Positions 38,886 to 51,559 of a stretch of 64,000 bases of DNA are shown piece by piece. The translations under genes and the position numbers were made by a program. This DNA is from Cyprinodon diabolis (lineage: Eukaryota; Chordata; Actinopteri; Cyprinodontiformes; Cyprinodontidae). The notes under the pieces were generated by a model. That model was not told where the DNA came from. It did not search any database and was given only the letters and a program-made list of their open reading frames with translations. The stretch is from NCBI GenBank assembly GCA_030533445.1, contig CM060069.1, positions 30,388,837-30,452,836 of the forward strand. Direction: 5' to 3'. Within the stretch, counting starts at the first letter, position 1. Every line of letters begins with the position of its first letter.

Positions 38886-41341
38886 TTAAGGAACGGCTTC
38901 ATCAGAATACATTTAAGTTTTAAAATGCCATAGCTGGATTCTTGAACTGATTCAGACTAAATATTTGTGGAATCTCTTTAAGAGGGCTGTAGATAAGGGA
39001 AGAGATATGTCCCTAAAATATAAGTATTTTGAGAAATATTGCAGGGTATATTGGTTAGATATTTCTTAATCAAAGTAAAACTGCAGTTATTGAATAAGAA
39101 AGTGTTTCAACAAAGATCTATTTGAAGTGAGACAAGTTAGGAAAACAGGTTATTGCACGTTTTTGTTTTTTTTTTAGCTGTTTTTTAGTGGATAAATGCA
39201 ATATTTACAGATGTAACAAAAACTTGTGAAATGATTTATAACACTTATATATATTATAGTGCAAACAACTTTACAATCTTTTACCTGGGGGGTGTCAACT
39301 TTTATCAATTAAGACTGCAAAATAATTAAATTATATGCAAAATACATATTGTACAACCTGCCAAGATTTCTAAAACTACAAGCCAGACTTCCATGAATCC
39401 CTTCACACTGAGAATTCACTCAGGCAATTCAGTTACAGTGGAGTGCAGATCAAGTGATGACAAGTGTAAACACCCACAGTCTGGCCTCCTCTCTGTGTCC
39501 AGTTGGAAGGAAATTGGTGATGCTGATATGAGTGTTTATGATTCTTGCTTTCATCTAAATAAAACACCAGCCCTTACAAACACAAGCTGAGAATAAAGCT
39601 TTCACCTAAATGTAATCATATATTTACAGGGAGAGAAACGGTTTTAAAGTTTATCTTGTCCCCTTTGTAATTAGTCTAATCTTGCGCTCATGGATTTCCA
39701 CCAACTTCTACAAAAGCTTAATGTTTTCTAATCTTTCTCTCTACAGAGTGCAAATGAATCACAAGTCTTAAGTCTGTCCTACAAAAAGAATTTGTTTTAT
39801 TGGGATAAAAATAAGTCAAGTGAGCACAACAGATATTGTGAAGGTTTGTGTTTTCCTTTTGCTTTTGTTAAGCTCAGCTGCATGAAATCTGTTGCTAAGA
39901 AACTATAAGGGTTATGTTTCCATCATATTCCCTGTCCCTTTCTGTTTTTTAGTAGGTTGAGAAGAGAAAGTTTTGCTATCTCATTTAAAAGTAAAAAATA
40001 AATATCTGGTATCCTGAAAGGTATTGCATCCTTGGAAAAGCAGACCTTAGTTTTGTCCTATTTACATCAAGCTTTTAGGAAGTGCTTTGATAAAGCAATG
40101 CCAAACCTGCAGTTTGTTTGCAGTTACTCCGCCATCGTTATTTTCCTTTGCAATGTTTTCACTCTTTGTATTATCCTTTTATAAGAAAACAAAAAACTGT
40201 TCGAGTACAGTAGAAAATTTTTAAACAAAGAATGTAAAGAATTTTACAGAGCTATTCAGTGAGAAAACAGAAGCAGGATGAACATCCATACAGACAATAA
40301 AAGCAAACTACATAGTCCTACCGATTTAAAAAAAAAAAAGCTAGAAAGGGAAAAGCTCTGCTTCGGTAAACTTTATTTATAGAATGTACTATAATCTGTT
40401 TTATCGTTCCTCTAAAACAAAGAGCATAGGCCATAAACAAGATATTACCTTTTCTTTACAATGAAAGGCAATGGGGACATCCTGAATTTATGCACCAAAT
40501 TTCAAAAAGAGCAACTCTGTCATACAAACAAGTAAAAACTGACATGTAAAATATTTTCTTACTTTAAAACAATTAGAAATCAGGTGGAGATGTTGCAGCA
40601 GCTGACAACATCACTGCAAGGTTCACATTTAATGTAAAGGCAAGATTTTAGGCTTCTTATTCTGAAGGCCTGAACGGTTACATCATAGTGTCACAAAAAT
40701 AGGTCACTTTACTTGGAGCACTGAAGTTAGGAGCCAGTGTGATGTCATCAAACTGTTTCATATCAAAAAGTTGTTATACTTTTTGGAAGCTTTAAACCTT
40801 TGAAAGTTGTTCCTTATATGATTTATCTGTGACTATATGTCTGCCTGGAAGCAAAAAAGCTTTTACCCAAACAGTCTTTTACCTTTGGTGAGCTTTAAAG
40901 GTTTGGGTACAATCACATAATACTAGTTTTCATCCTTATGATAGCTCTTTACAATTATTCAAACCTTTTCAATGGTCTTATATGTTATTTTATTATAATC
41001 ACAAGCACAAAATAATGTACTGTGGTTTAACTTTCAAACGATATTATTTTAAAGAGAATGATGCATGGATATCAAAATGGTTCATGTGCTCTCTCGATAT
41101 GCCAGCTTGTTTGCTGCAGTTGCAAGGTGTTGCATCCCTTTGCACATCTGACAAATGCCCCTCTTTACTCTGATACCCCCAAACAAAAAAACAAAAAAAG
41201 GCTGTCATATGTGGATATATATATAAATCGCATACACCTTTTTTTTTCATTGGCACCTTCTTATTCTCTTTTTGACTATTTGAGCTGATGTATTATTGCT
41301 CTAAAACCTAAACTTTAGGCAAGTATCTTTTTCACCTAGAG

Positions 41342-41410
41342 CAAGGCTGGCCAACTCCTGTCCCAAAGCTGATATCCTGCAGATTTCTGGCCCAATACAG
41401 CTGCAACAAA
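41342..41410. mobile_element. End fragment of a hAT-type MITE related to 3229-3453
   Basis: CAAGGCTGGCCAACTCCTGT followed by CCTGCAGATTT and CAATACAGCTG parallels the left end of the MITE at 3229. The other end is missing. Confidence 0.45.
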
Positions 41411-41790
41411 TAAATGGATCATAAGCGAGCTTCAGTAAAACATGTTTAGTTTGGCTTTATAATGGTGCACACAATGCATGATTCAGTATGTGCCTCGGTG
41501 CACAAAACACGGTTCGTTTTTTCTTTGTTACACTAACTAATGGAAGAAACAGAAATATTAATGATTTTGTGTTTAATTAAGAGTTGGTTTTTTTTTCGAA
41601 TTTAGCATTACAGCCATTTGTTTTCTCTTTTGGCATGTTGTTTGAATAAGAAAAACAACTTAAATATTATTTACATTATTTGATGAAATAAAATGAAAGA
41701 AAAACACACTTTCACATTTAAAGTGACACCCTCTGAGTCAGAAACAGCTCCTCTTTTATTTTCACTCCTTCTCATCACAAAAAACAAACA

Positions 41791-41999
41791 TCAATTCAAT
41801 TCTATTCAGTTTATTTCTATAGCGCCAATTCACAACACATGTCATCTCAAGGCACTTTACTGTTCACCAGATCATCCAGTCAGATTGATTCAAAGGTTTC
41901 TATATAAGGAAAACCATTTGATTGCATCAACTCATTTATTCGAAGGCAGTCCCTCACACTAAGCATACTTGTAGCGACAGTGGAGAGGAAAAACTCCAT
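41791..41999 (-). mobile_element. LINE/SINE 3'-tail repeat, reverse copy 3
   Basis: The reverse strand carries the TGGCGCTATAGAAATAAACT tail with AATTGAATTG at its end, and further in a TCCACTGTCGCTACAAGTAT stretch as in copies 1 and 2. This copy keeps the 3' end best. Confidence 0.65.
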
Positions 42000-42557
42000 A
42001 GCGGAATACTATTTTGGTCAGAGTAACTGAATAACAAATACATGAATAAATAAAAAGTTCACCCGACAGGTAACACGCAAAAATACTTTTTAAAAGGTGA
42101 CAGTTACAAGGATGAAAAATTAATGGCTGCAGGCAAAAATGTATGTAATATGGTTGGGTATAGGTGATTTATTTAGTTATATTATTAAGCAGAGAAAGTG
42201 TTAATATAGTGAAAAAAGAAAAAGAGATGCAAACAAAGGTTAACAGGTTGAGTTGTGGGTTAAACATCGTCGGGTTGAGTTGGGATTTGAATAGAAGATG
42301 TCTACAGGAGATGGATCAGGCCTAGTAGTCATCCTAATGGGTTCGGACGAGTTCAGATTTGTGAAACTAGACCCGAGCAGGATTTTTATTGCTTCCTCTA
42401 GCTCAACAAATTAATGTGCAATGTTTTCACAAGTTGTTAGAAACTGTATGGTAAGCCCGCTACATAAAGAGGTGGCGATAATTCATGTGTCAATATTTTT
42501 ATTTGTCTGGTGAAATGCAAAAACATAAACAATAAACTGCTAAATACACAAATCCTG

Positions 42558-42609
42558 TTGTAGTGTACCATTCGGTTTGACACAAATACACATACCGTTA
42601 CAGCCCTGA
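42558..42609. repeat. Terminal fragment of a dispersed DNA transposon (ACCGTTACAGCCC type)
   Basis: GTGTACCATTCGGTTTGACA and CATACCGTTACAGCCCTGA resemble the end of a hAT-like repeat common in teleosts. A weakly similar start may lie near 41485-41520. Boundaries are uncertain. Confidence 0.3.
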
Positions 42610-42769
42610 TGTTTACAGTATAATTCAGCCATTGTATGAAACAATCACTGGCTATTGAGGATTGTATTAACCTCCCCTAAACAGCAGTATAGTTTAATAT
42701 GTTGTTGTTTGCAAAATATCAGCAATGACAACAAATTTCCTGTCTACATTTTGTATTCTTTATTAGGTT

Positions 42770-43530
42770 TAAGTCTCTGCTTTGACTTGGCCATTTTAAC
42801 ACATGAATATCCTACAAACTAAATGAATTAATGGTTGCTCTAGTTGTAGGTATATGGTTATAATTAAGATTTAAAAAACTGACCCTATCCCTGCTAAAGA
42901 AAATAATCCTACTGCATGATGCTGCCACCATCATTTTCTTCAAAGAAACAATGGTTCCAGGCTTGTGCTTTTTTTTTTTCCTGATGTGTTGGCTTTTGTT
43001 GTAGAGCATCTTCATTTATTGCATGAAGGTTGTTCTACCACCCCCACCAGAAACTAACTTTGAATTGACCACTAACGACTTTCTTTCAATTGTGGCTTTC
43101 TTCTGGCCACACTTGGGATTGCGACACTAATGGCTCACCTGTCAGTAGAGCCGTAGATCACTGCATCTCTATAAGAGTTACCTCTGGCTGCTTCTCTAAT
43201 TAATGCTCCTCCTGCCTTGCTATTTGTTTAGGTGGACAGCCAATTCTTGAGAAGTGTGCAGTTGTGACAGAGTCACAACTCTGTCTGACAAACAGAATGC
43301 TCATTAGTGAGATGTTCGAAACTTGGTATATGGTTTATGACCTAAATCTGTTTTATTACTTTTCACAGCTTTATCCCTTTCCTGTGTTCTTTAGTCTTCT
43401 TGATTTCACAAACCTTCACAATAAACCATCACAATAAAGCTGCATCTTTATTAAGATTAAGACATAGAGAGAAGGATCAAGTACCAATTAGGTGACTTCT
43501 AAGGTAAAATGGGAGAATTAACTTTTAGCT
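42770..43530 (-). pseudogene. Tc1/mariner transposase relic
   Basis: Read on the reverse strand, the region shows pieces of a Tc1-type transposase in the right order. KTKEHRKGIKL near 43365-43400 corresponds to the N-terminal helix-turn-helix start. GCPPKQIARQEEH near 43200-43240 corresponds to the GRPAKL hook, and a VTLIEMQ-like segment follows. DGGSIMQ near 42915-42935 corresponds to the GGGSIMLWG motif of the catalytic core. Many frame changes and stops separate the pieces, so it is long dead. Correspondence is by memory of the family; a translated search would fix the limits. Confidence 0.65.
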
Positions 43531-46288
43531 ATTAAGTATTATGTAAGAGTTCCAGACTAAAAGAGGGTGAACACTCATAAGGCTGCACTTTTATGATTCG
43601 CAAAGTTGCTCTTTGTCTGCATGAAAAGCACTATTTGTGTGTTTGAAACAAGTTTCTACCCTTTATCACACTGTGCACATGGTAATATATGACAGCGGCA
43701 GCATTATCCTCTGGGGAATTGTTTTGCAGAGGCAGAAAAGCTACTTTTTTATGTACTTAATATAAAATGTAAATAAAAGTGAATTAAATCTTTATGTGAA
43801 TGTTACAAAATATTAATGATGTATGACTTCTTTTACAAGTAGTTTGTAGACCATGAAAAACTTGTAGGTATATGTAGACGTATTCTTGATGACTCTTGTA
43901 CCAGTGGCCCTATGAGAATTGATCTTCAACCCCATATAAATATATAACATTGAGAAAGCTTTTTTGTTTAACTGTTTTAACTGTTAAGGGATTAGCTTGA
44001 TGGTAGTCATTTAATCATGTATAAGTTAATTTACTTACTGTAAAGTCTTTTATATGCCCTTCCAACCAAGATCAAAGTAATTTTTTAAGACTTGAAGAAT
44101 ACAACAGTTTGGAAAAGCTAAGAGGTATCTGGTGAATAAGACTCATAATCTATTCGTAGCACTATGCAATAAAAGCATTTGGGTTGATAAAAAGCTGCTT
44201 AATGGGTCACTAGTGGATGTAGAACAAAGCTTCAACTCAAGAGACTTCGGCAGCTAGTGGAGCTCCAAAAAAAGAATCTCCACTTTGTTTCTGTTCTTTG
44301 CCTTAGAAAAGGAATCCGGTTCATCCTCATAACTCTCTCTGCTCTGCCTCTGTCCAGCAGGCGTTACATCTGTGCTGTCAGTTTCTCATGAACCATAAAT
44401 ACGATGACACGCTAGATCCTCTGCTCTGAGCCTCTGTTCTTTCTCTCTTATCCTTTCTTTGTTCACCTGCACCATGTGCTTCTGTAGATTACAGCTGGCA
44501 TTTGTCTATCGGATGCCCTCAGTGAATACTATAGTCATGACTGCGTGTCCCGAGCTGAAGCTAACTCTAGGTTAACCGATTGCTGACGTTAGTCAAGTCA
44601 CTAAGGGATGCTAAGCCAGCTTGGCTTGCCATGTTGTCTTCCCAATTGTTTGCAAATCTTCGTCTCCAAGCCCAAGGTGTTGTGTGTCCTCACACACTAA
44701 GACAAGGAGTTTTGGGGGCTTCTCTTCCCGCTTTGGCTGAACATGAAGGAAAGGTGCTTTAATTGCCAGCAGCCATTTTAGGCGCCTTTTCCTACTCAGG
44801 TTTTGATTGCCGCCTCAAGGACTCAGGCAGTATTACTACGGTTATCTCACCATGCCATACACCTTATATCCCTTAGAATTTCTTCAGCTGTCTGTCATGC
44901 TTCTTAATTTCTATGAAAAGAAGATGAAAAGTAACTGAAAATTGTTATTTTAGGCCACAGAATTAAAGCAGACAGGTCACCATGATGCTTTTTATTTGAG
45001 TGAATCTATCTGACTTCATCAGTCTGTTAGCCATGGAGTAAGAAAGAGCTTGTCATCTTGTTTATTTAGAAGTTTTATTATATCAGGCTAACAGCTCTTA
45101 TTTTGACATGTACATACCAAAAAGCTAGATCTTTATATATGCTGTATAAAAATAAATCATCTTTTGCTTCCTTACTGTCTGACATTAATTTATGCTTAAC
45201 CTTTTCTTTTCCTTCGTCAGATTGGATTACCTAAACTTTCTAGATACAAGAAAAAACAGAAATATCTATATTTTTTGGTGAAACTAAAATAACTGAGTTA
45301 TCGTGAGGACTCCTGTAGTAATGCTCAGGGACACAGCATCTGAGTACCTTAACAGTTAAATCCTCTGTCTTTTGCTTCAGCAGTATAATTATTTCAGGTT
45401 TTTTTTTTCTGATCTACCTTTTATGATCACCAGCAGCAAACAATTCACTGTTTATTGCTGACATTGTCAGCAATAAACAATGTCAAGACAGGTGTCTTTG
45501 TTGATCGAGAACAATTAGATCTGTTATTATTAGTACTGCTAGAAAAAGACAATAATTGCAAAAAGTTATTTGTACAGTTTAAGGCAAATCCTACTGAACA
45601 ACAGGGTGATTTGCATCCACCACTTTTTAACCTAAGCAATGTTGCTGTTGGTATATTTTCTGTTAGTGAGGTCTAGTTTTTCTGGCAGGTCAGAAATTCT
45701 GAGTTTGATTTTAGAAAGATGAAGAACAATGACCCTACAATCAAATTATTTAAGGAGCAGGGTTAATATTGCTGCTGCGTGTTAAAAAAGTGGAACTAAC
45801 GGCATATTATTTATTAAATGGATGGAATGAAGAAAAAGACATGTATTGTAATCAGCTTGTAGAAAAGATGGTGGATAGGCTGTTTACTGAGCTCAACAAT
45901 TAGCGAAACACACTGTTTTTTCAATTACAACTTGAATTTGGGTGTGTATACTATTCCTTTGACTTAGTTTAGGAAAGTCTTTTTTTTATCATTTTATTTT
46001 ATTTTACAGACCCAGTAAATTGGGTTAGTCTTGTTTAGTTCCAGATTTAGATACCCTTGCACGGTCAACTGATAGAAATAGCATTCATCAGACCATAATT
46101 CCAACTGACATAAATAAGAGTCAAAATGCTTGTCAAGAGAGTGGGGGGACATAACAGTAGATTCAGACTATCAGATGTCATCTATGTAACCTTTGATATT
46201 TCTGTTGAGTTGTTTTGCATTTTGTTGAAGTCTGCTTTTTTCACCAGAATTTCTTTATTCTTATTTTCTCTTCCTTGCCTCCCGTCAG

Positions 46289-46465
46289 ACTCTCATGGGA
46301 TGGACCTGTTTGCTGTTGCAGTCCATGAGTTTGGTCATGCTATCGGTCTGGTTCACACCTCGGCCATGGAATCCATCATGAGGCCGTACTACCAGGGTCC
46401 TGTAGGGGACCCTCTGAAGTATGATCTACCCTATGAAGACAAAGTGCGTGTCTGGCAACTCTACG
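46289..46465 (+). CDS. mmp17: mmp17 exon: zinc-binding active site
   Basis: This 177-bp exon follows a CCCGTCAG acceptor and ends TCTACG before a GTATGA donor. It completes the split Asp codon, giving [20 protein letters not shown]. The HExxHxxxxxH zinc site is intact: H109, E110 (general base), H113 and H119 counted from the start of the first visible exon. The Met-turn is M127 in ESIMRPYY, and the exon ends [13 protein letters not shown]. These residues make the peptidase catalytically competent on paper. The open frame continues into the intron past 46465, but the strong family match ends at the donor, so the read-through is not part of the protein. Confidence 0.97.
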
Positions 46466-47385
46466 GTATGAAGGAATTTACATTTGCTCCATGTGTAACT
46501 AAATGTGTGAAAAGGTCATTCATTTTAAATACCTACACCTACATAAGTAGCAATCCACTGTTAAAGAATGTGCACACTCATAGATATTTTAGTCCGGGCT
46601 GCTGTGTACACGTAAACCATTAGATGGTTGAATAAATTCTAAAATTACACAAAATAAAAGCATTTAAAAGAGGATTTCATTTACAAAGAAACACAATTAT
46701 CAAATTAACCTGTCCCTGGCATGAAAATATATCTTACTACCTTTCCAATTTTGAAATGAAGGATAATTAACTATTTTTCTTAGTTAAGTTTATCTCACCA
46801 ACCCCAGACCTCATGAATGCTGGACCTGTACAATTAGATACTTCTATAAAAAAAAAATAGAACCTCTCTGATAATATAAAGTAGGCCAAAATATTTTAAA
46901 AAGATTTTGTTTCCAAAGCTAAAGAAATTCAATAAAAGAAGAGGAAGGAGCCATTCAAATAAATCAGCATGTAAACGAATGCCACAGGCTACAGTCAACC
47001 ATAGTGAGTCATAATCCACAACTGGAGAAAAGAGGGAACAATGATCAGTAATTGACCCGCCAAAATTACTCCAACAATTCACCCAGCAGGTCGCAAACAA
47101 CGCCGAACGTCAACTGAATCACTACAGACGTGGCTTTCTTCATTAATGTCAGTGCTTATTATATATAAATAAGATTGAGAAAAAGTGCAAGCTACAGGAG
47201 AGAAGTACGGAGAAAACAACTGCTGACCATGAAGATCATAAGTGCAATTCTCAATTTTATTGGGAGCATATTTTCATGATCCTCAAGACTTGGAAAGATA
47301 ATCTATGGACTAACAAGACAAAGCTGGAACGTGTTAATCTAAAAACAACATTCCAGGCGAGAAGCATCATGCTAACAATTCAGTG

Positions 47386-47795
47386 TATTCTCATTATCAG
47401 TTCGTATGATATCGTACGAAAAGTTATTCACAGTGTTTCGTACATTTTTGACGTTTTTTTCGTCGTATTTCGTCGTATTTTTGCATCTTGCTCCGAGACA
47501 AGATATCCTTGCGCATACGCATCTTACGCACCATTCAATAACATAGATTTTAACATACAATTAACCCTAACCCTGACCCTAACCCTAACCCTAAGATACA
47601 AAACAGCAAGCAACCTAGTGAGAGACTTCAAGAAGTAATTATTGCACTGTTTTTCCCAGTTTTACATTCGTCCGCGGATCTGCTTTTTTCGTCTGTCTGG
47701 CTGCGCATGCACACTGATCTGTTTTTTCGAGGAAAAACGTCGAAATACTGTGCATAAGTTTTCGTACGATTTCTTACGAACTGATAATGAGAATA
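47386..47795. mobile_element. Inverted-repeat element with internal telomere-like array
   Basis: The left end TATTCTCATTATCAGTTCGT and the reversed right end agree over about 55 bases, including a TCGTACGAAAA block and CACAGT(G/A)TTTCG. TA at each boundary (47386-47387 and 47794-47795) may be a two-base target duplication, as in Tc1/mariner-type elements. Length is 410 bp with no coding region. The interior contains a CCCTAA array at 47561-47595. Confidence 0.7.
47561..47595. repeat. Telomere-type (TTAGGG)n array, about 5.5 units
   Basis: The + strand reads TTAACCCTAACCCTGACCCT and continues with two more CCCTAA units; one unit has a single T/A-to-G type change. It is the vertebrate telomere repeat in C-rich orientation, placed near the middle of the inverted-repeat element. 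Confidence 0.9.
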
Positions 47796-49315
47796 TGTTG
47801 AACAACTAAAAGTGGTGGTAATGTGATCTAAGGCAGCTTTGCTTTGAGACTCTAGACAACCTACTCTAATTGATAGAACCATTCATTCTGCTATTCGTCA
47901 TGTTGTTTGGGTGTGTTAGGTAGATTATGTTTATGTTGAAAAAACTGCTGAATCAACCTGCTATTTTACAAGTGATTTATCCATATGCATAACTTTATAC
48001 GTTTTAATATTTAAAAATACCAGAGGTTCACATTGCTGTATATTTTGGTTGGTCTTCTTACATAATTTTAAATAGTAAACCAGATGTTATGATAATTTAC
48101 TCACTGCTTGCACAGGCTTTTTAACAAATGTTTGTTTTTCTTTTAGATGAGTAATTTCATGATTAGCTACTTTTAACGTTAGTTTTCACAATGATTTCAA
48201 GCAAACCAGGTGGTCCACCTATAGATTATTCAAAACACTCGAATTGTGCTGGAGTCGACAACTTAAAATCTTGAATGCAAATGAGATTCAGTGTCATGAT
48301 CTTAGAAATATTGTTTACACTCATAAGCCCTCCAGTTAAGCCAAATGAAACAACTCAATTTGAGGGTCCTTCACAATCTCCATCATTTACCACACTTTGG
48401 GTAGGAGGGGATTAAGATTTTTAAATGAGCTCATATTATTGAACATTTTACTGTTCTTGCTCATTGAAATCAAAGTTGAATCAGTTCTTTTATTTTATCA
48501 TTCATTTATTTAGAACATGTTTTAATATAGTGAGTTTGGACCCTTAAGAAAAGTGGCCTAAAACGTATTCACAGCAGCCTGAAAGATTTATCCCCAAGTT
48601 TGATGCTTAAGCAGGGTTTTTGTCTTATACTTTAATTCTAAAAATATAATACACATATATTTGGCAAATAAAAAGAAAATACCGAAGAAGCCAAAATGGA
48701 GGCAGTATCTTTTTCACAGTATTGTAGCTGTGGTGGAAATCTTAACGATATCGAATTAAAATTCTATACTGCTTCACCCCTTTTTACCTCAATAAGCCTT
48801 TGTCATTTTTATGACTAGCCGTATTTTCAGGTGCTTCCAAGAGTATGTTTTGTGGCCATATGATTAGTTCTCTGACCCATAAGTGCTTTCACACTATCTT
48901 CCTTTACTGGCCTTGACTTACAAGCCTCTGCAGTCATTATGCAGTCTATCAGATAAGAACACCTGTTTATGGGAGACTCAAGGTGCAGAGGCCTCATTGT
49001 GCAGGAAGCAGCCTTTGATGAGTTTTATAGAGCATGGATATTGATTTAATAAAAAACACGGAGGAAGTTAATTGGACCCTGTTATGGAATGTGACCTTAT
49101 CATGCTCTGCTTGTATGCGGGAACCGTCAATGTGAGAAATAAAAAAGGAAACGATCAGCATTCAAAGTGTGTAACGCTGGCTTAAACGCTTAAGGAATGT
49201 GTCAGAAAATAAATTGAATTTAACAAAAGTGGAGTGGGTGGAAATTTATACATGAAGTGAGGATTACCAAGAGTTTACATTTTATAATGTTGTATTCATT
49301 CATCCCATCTTGCAG

Positions 49316-49418
49316 GCGTCAGAGACTCAGTTTCCCACACAAATCAACCAGAGGACCCCTCACTCACACCTGAGCCTCCTGTCCTGCTTGATCTCCCTGA
49401 AAACAGGTCCACTGTTCT
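49316..49418 (+). CDS. mmp17: mmp17 exon: hinge linking catalytic and hemopexin domains
   Basis: This 103-bp exon lies between a TTGCAG acceptor and a GTAAGT donor. It completes a Gly codon and encodes GVRDSVSHTNQPEDPSLTPE followed by PPVLLDLPENRSTV and part of a Leu codon. It is rich in Pro, Ser and Thr, as expected of the flexible hinge, and aligns with the GVRESVSPTAQPEE stretch of mammalian MMP17. An NRS tripeptide is a potential N-glycosylation site. Moving the donor four bases downstream to the second GTAAG would put TAA in frame, so the first GT is chosen. Sequence conservation is lower than in neighbouring exons, which is normal for this region. Confidence 0.92.
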
Positions 49419-51559
49419 GTAAGTAAGCTTAAAAAAAACCATCATTTTTCATATGCCATAAAAAACAACCATCTTTACTATTATGAAACTTGTTCTAGCA
49501 TTACCTTTCTCTTGGCGTAGCAGGTATTTCTAAACCTTTAGATATTCAGTCTATAAATTCTTTTCACTGTCAGAGGAGTCCAGTAGACAGGAATGTCAAT
49601 GAAAGTAATTAATGTGAAATTTCGGCATTTAAAAACAATACCAGTTATGGGTATATAATACTGGCTCAACATTCAGAAACCCAAACAAAAAATTTTTTTA
49701 AACTTTAGCTTTGGCAGATCTATAGCTTAATCATGTCTCTAACATAGAGGCGGTGATTATAAGCAGAGCATACATCTTTTTATTTATTTAAGGGTTTTAG
49801 CTTATATAGGCAAGAAAGAGGATTCTGTGGTGGAGGATATGTCCAGCTGCTGTTTGAGTATTTTTGAATTATGCGCATGCATCATTGCCCCCTCCTTCGC
49901 AAAAGTTCTCTACGCTGGAAACGCCTCCATCAGTAATTTTGTATTTCACCTACAGATGCAGCAAAGTGCCAGGATGCACCTAGTCAGCAGGAAATCTTCA
50001 TAAATACAGTACTTAGTACAGAATTAAACAGCATTTTCCGGTCCAGCAAAAGTTTTGCGACAAAGCATCTGTTTTCAGACCGTTTTGCTCCTTGAGGGCA
50101 AAGCATCTCTGAAAAGAATCTCCTAAACACTCTTAGCCGACTCCATTCTCTCCCACTTTCTCTCCTCTTTTCAACTACATCGGAAAAAGGCTTTCTTTTC
50201 CAGTTTGGTTTGTCAGGCTTCTTTTCGGCCATTGATGCTCCAATTTACAAAAAAGAGTGTAAATTGGAGCAGCAGCAAACAAGTGTAAGACTCCTTATTC
50301 GTACTTCAGCGTAATGGCGGACCGCTAGCCAAACAGAGTATAAGTTAGGTTTGGACCTTACGTAAATAACGTACTAGGGGCATGTGTGCAAAATGTTTGA
50401 TTGACAAACAAGTTGCCAATCCACTTTCGACAGTAGGCAAAGTAGATTGGCTAATGTTTTGTAGGCCCCACCACGATCATAGGTTATAGATTTAAATTTA
50501 GTTTTGGGGGGAAACAATAAGAATGCCAGCCATCAATTAATTAATTTTAGATGAATCTGGACACTTTATTTCTGAGTAAAATCCTCTTTCATACCTTTAA
50601 ACATGATCTGCAATTTACCAGGTTTAGTGTGAATGTTCATAGAACCAGAAGTGTAACGAAATACAAACACGTAAGGTTTTACCCTATCTGTAATTAAGCA
50701 TAGATAAAATCAGGATGAAAAATTTGGGCAAAAAATTACTACACAACCAAAATCTTAGCATAAAAAAAATACAAACCCTAGAATTTAATGTCAGTTTACT
50801 TTACTAATATCTTAATTCTCTTGTATCGTTTTTTTTTTTAACACAGCAATAAAGTGTCAAACTTCATACTCCTAAACTGCTTCCACCTAAATCTCTTAAA
50901 TCTTATGATATTCTGACCCTTTGACAGACTTCCGAAACACAAGCGTTTGCGTCTGGAACATCATATACAAATACAAATGGGTCAATTGGGAGGTAGTTAA
51001 TTAAATATGTAAATGCTAATTCTTAGTAGTTTAACCATTCATTTCATCATTAGTTTTTCTAATTTCATTAAAGCATGATGAGTGGGAGAGCTGAATTTGG
51101 CCTGACAAGGGCACCAATCCGTCCACTCTGCAGTGATGCAGTTTTAATAGAGGTCTGAACAGAGACCCTTGTTGGTAATATAAGGCCTGGCGAGCTCCCA
51201 CTCGCAGCCCTTTGGTGCTATTAGCTTCATCATTGGCAGGCAAGCCACGTTCGAGCTTTAAATCACTTAAAAACCTCGGGAAAAAATGCACCTAGGGATT
51301 CAGCTGGTTCTGCCTGATAGGTTTTCATTTTTTCGTTAACTATAGTATCACTTGTTCCTTTAGAGCCCTGTGATAGGGGATAGGAGAAAAACTCACGAGT
51401 GTCTAGAAAGTTTTACAAAATATGAGTGGAATAGTTGCTAAAAGAATCCTGTTTGTTCTGTGTAATGGTCTGGGGTAAAACTCTGAATTTTTACCCTAAA
51501 TACCTCTGTTTGTCCTTTTACTACATTTCTCTTTCCTGCTTTCAACCAATGTCTCCCAG
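49419..51559 (+). other. mmp17: mmp17 intron, 2.1 kb
   Basis: Runs from GTAAGT to TCTCCCAG. The middle (about 49800-50500) is less AT-rich and looks like a degenerate dispersed repeat, with a perfect 14-bp-arm hairpin at 50236-50271, but I cannot name its family. Nothing else is recognised. Confidence 0.8.

Larger units (their letters stand above)
23738..46288 (+). other. mmp17: mmp17 intron, 22.5 kb, splitting the catalytic domain
   Basis: The donor is CCAG|GTGAGG and the acceptor CCCGTCAG|AC; joining restores a Asp codon and the family sequence TFRSPDSHGMDL. The intron is large and dense in transposons, listed separately. I see nothing I can name in 23820-25300, 25350-26980, 28080-29035, 29410-31630, 32860-33470, 33660-36190, 38890-41340 and 43540-46288, apart from two short hairpins given as findings (34985-35031, 45449-45479) and homopolymer runs. 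No second gene is supported on either strand. Confidence 0.85.
46466..49315 (+). other. mmp17: mmp17 intron, 2.85 kb
   Basis: It runs from a GTATGA donor to a CATCTTGCAG acceptor, splitting a Gly codon. It contains the inverted-repeat element at 47386-47795. The rest (46620-47380 and 47800-49310) is AT-rich with nothing I can name. Confidence 0.85.

Noticed and set aside
46126..46623. 165-codon frame containing the mmp17 active site taken as one gene
   Set aside because: Only 46289-46465 matches the family; the flanks are intron read through the acceptor and donor.
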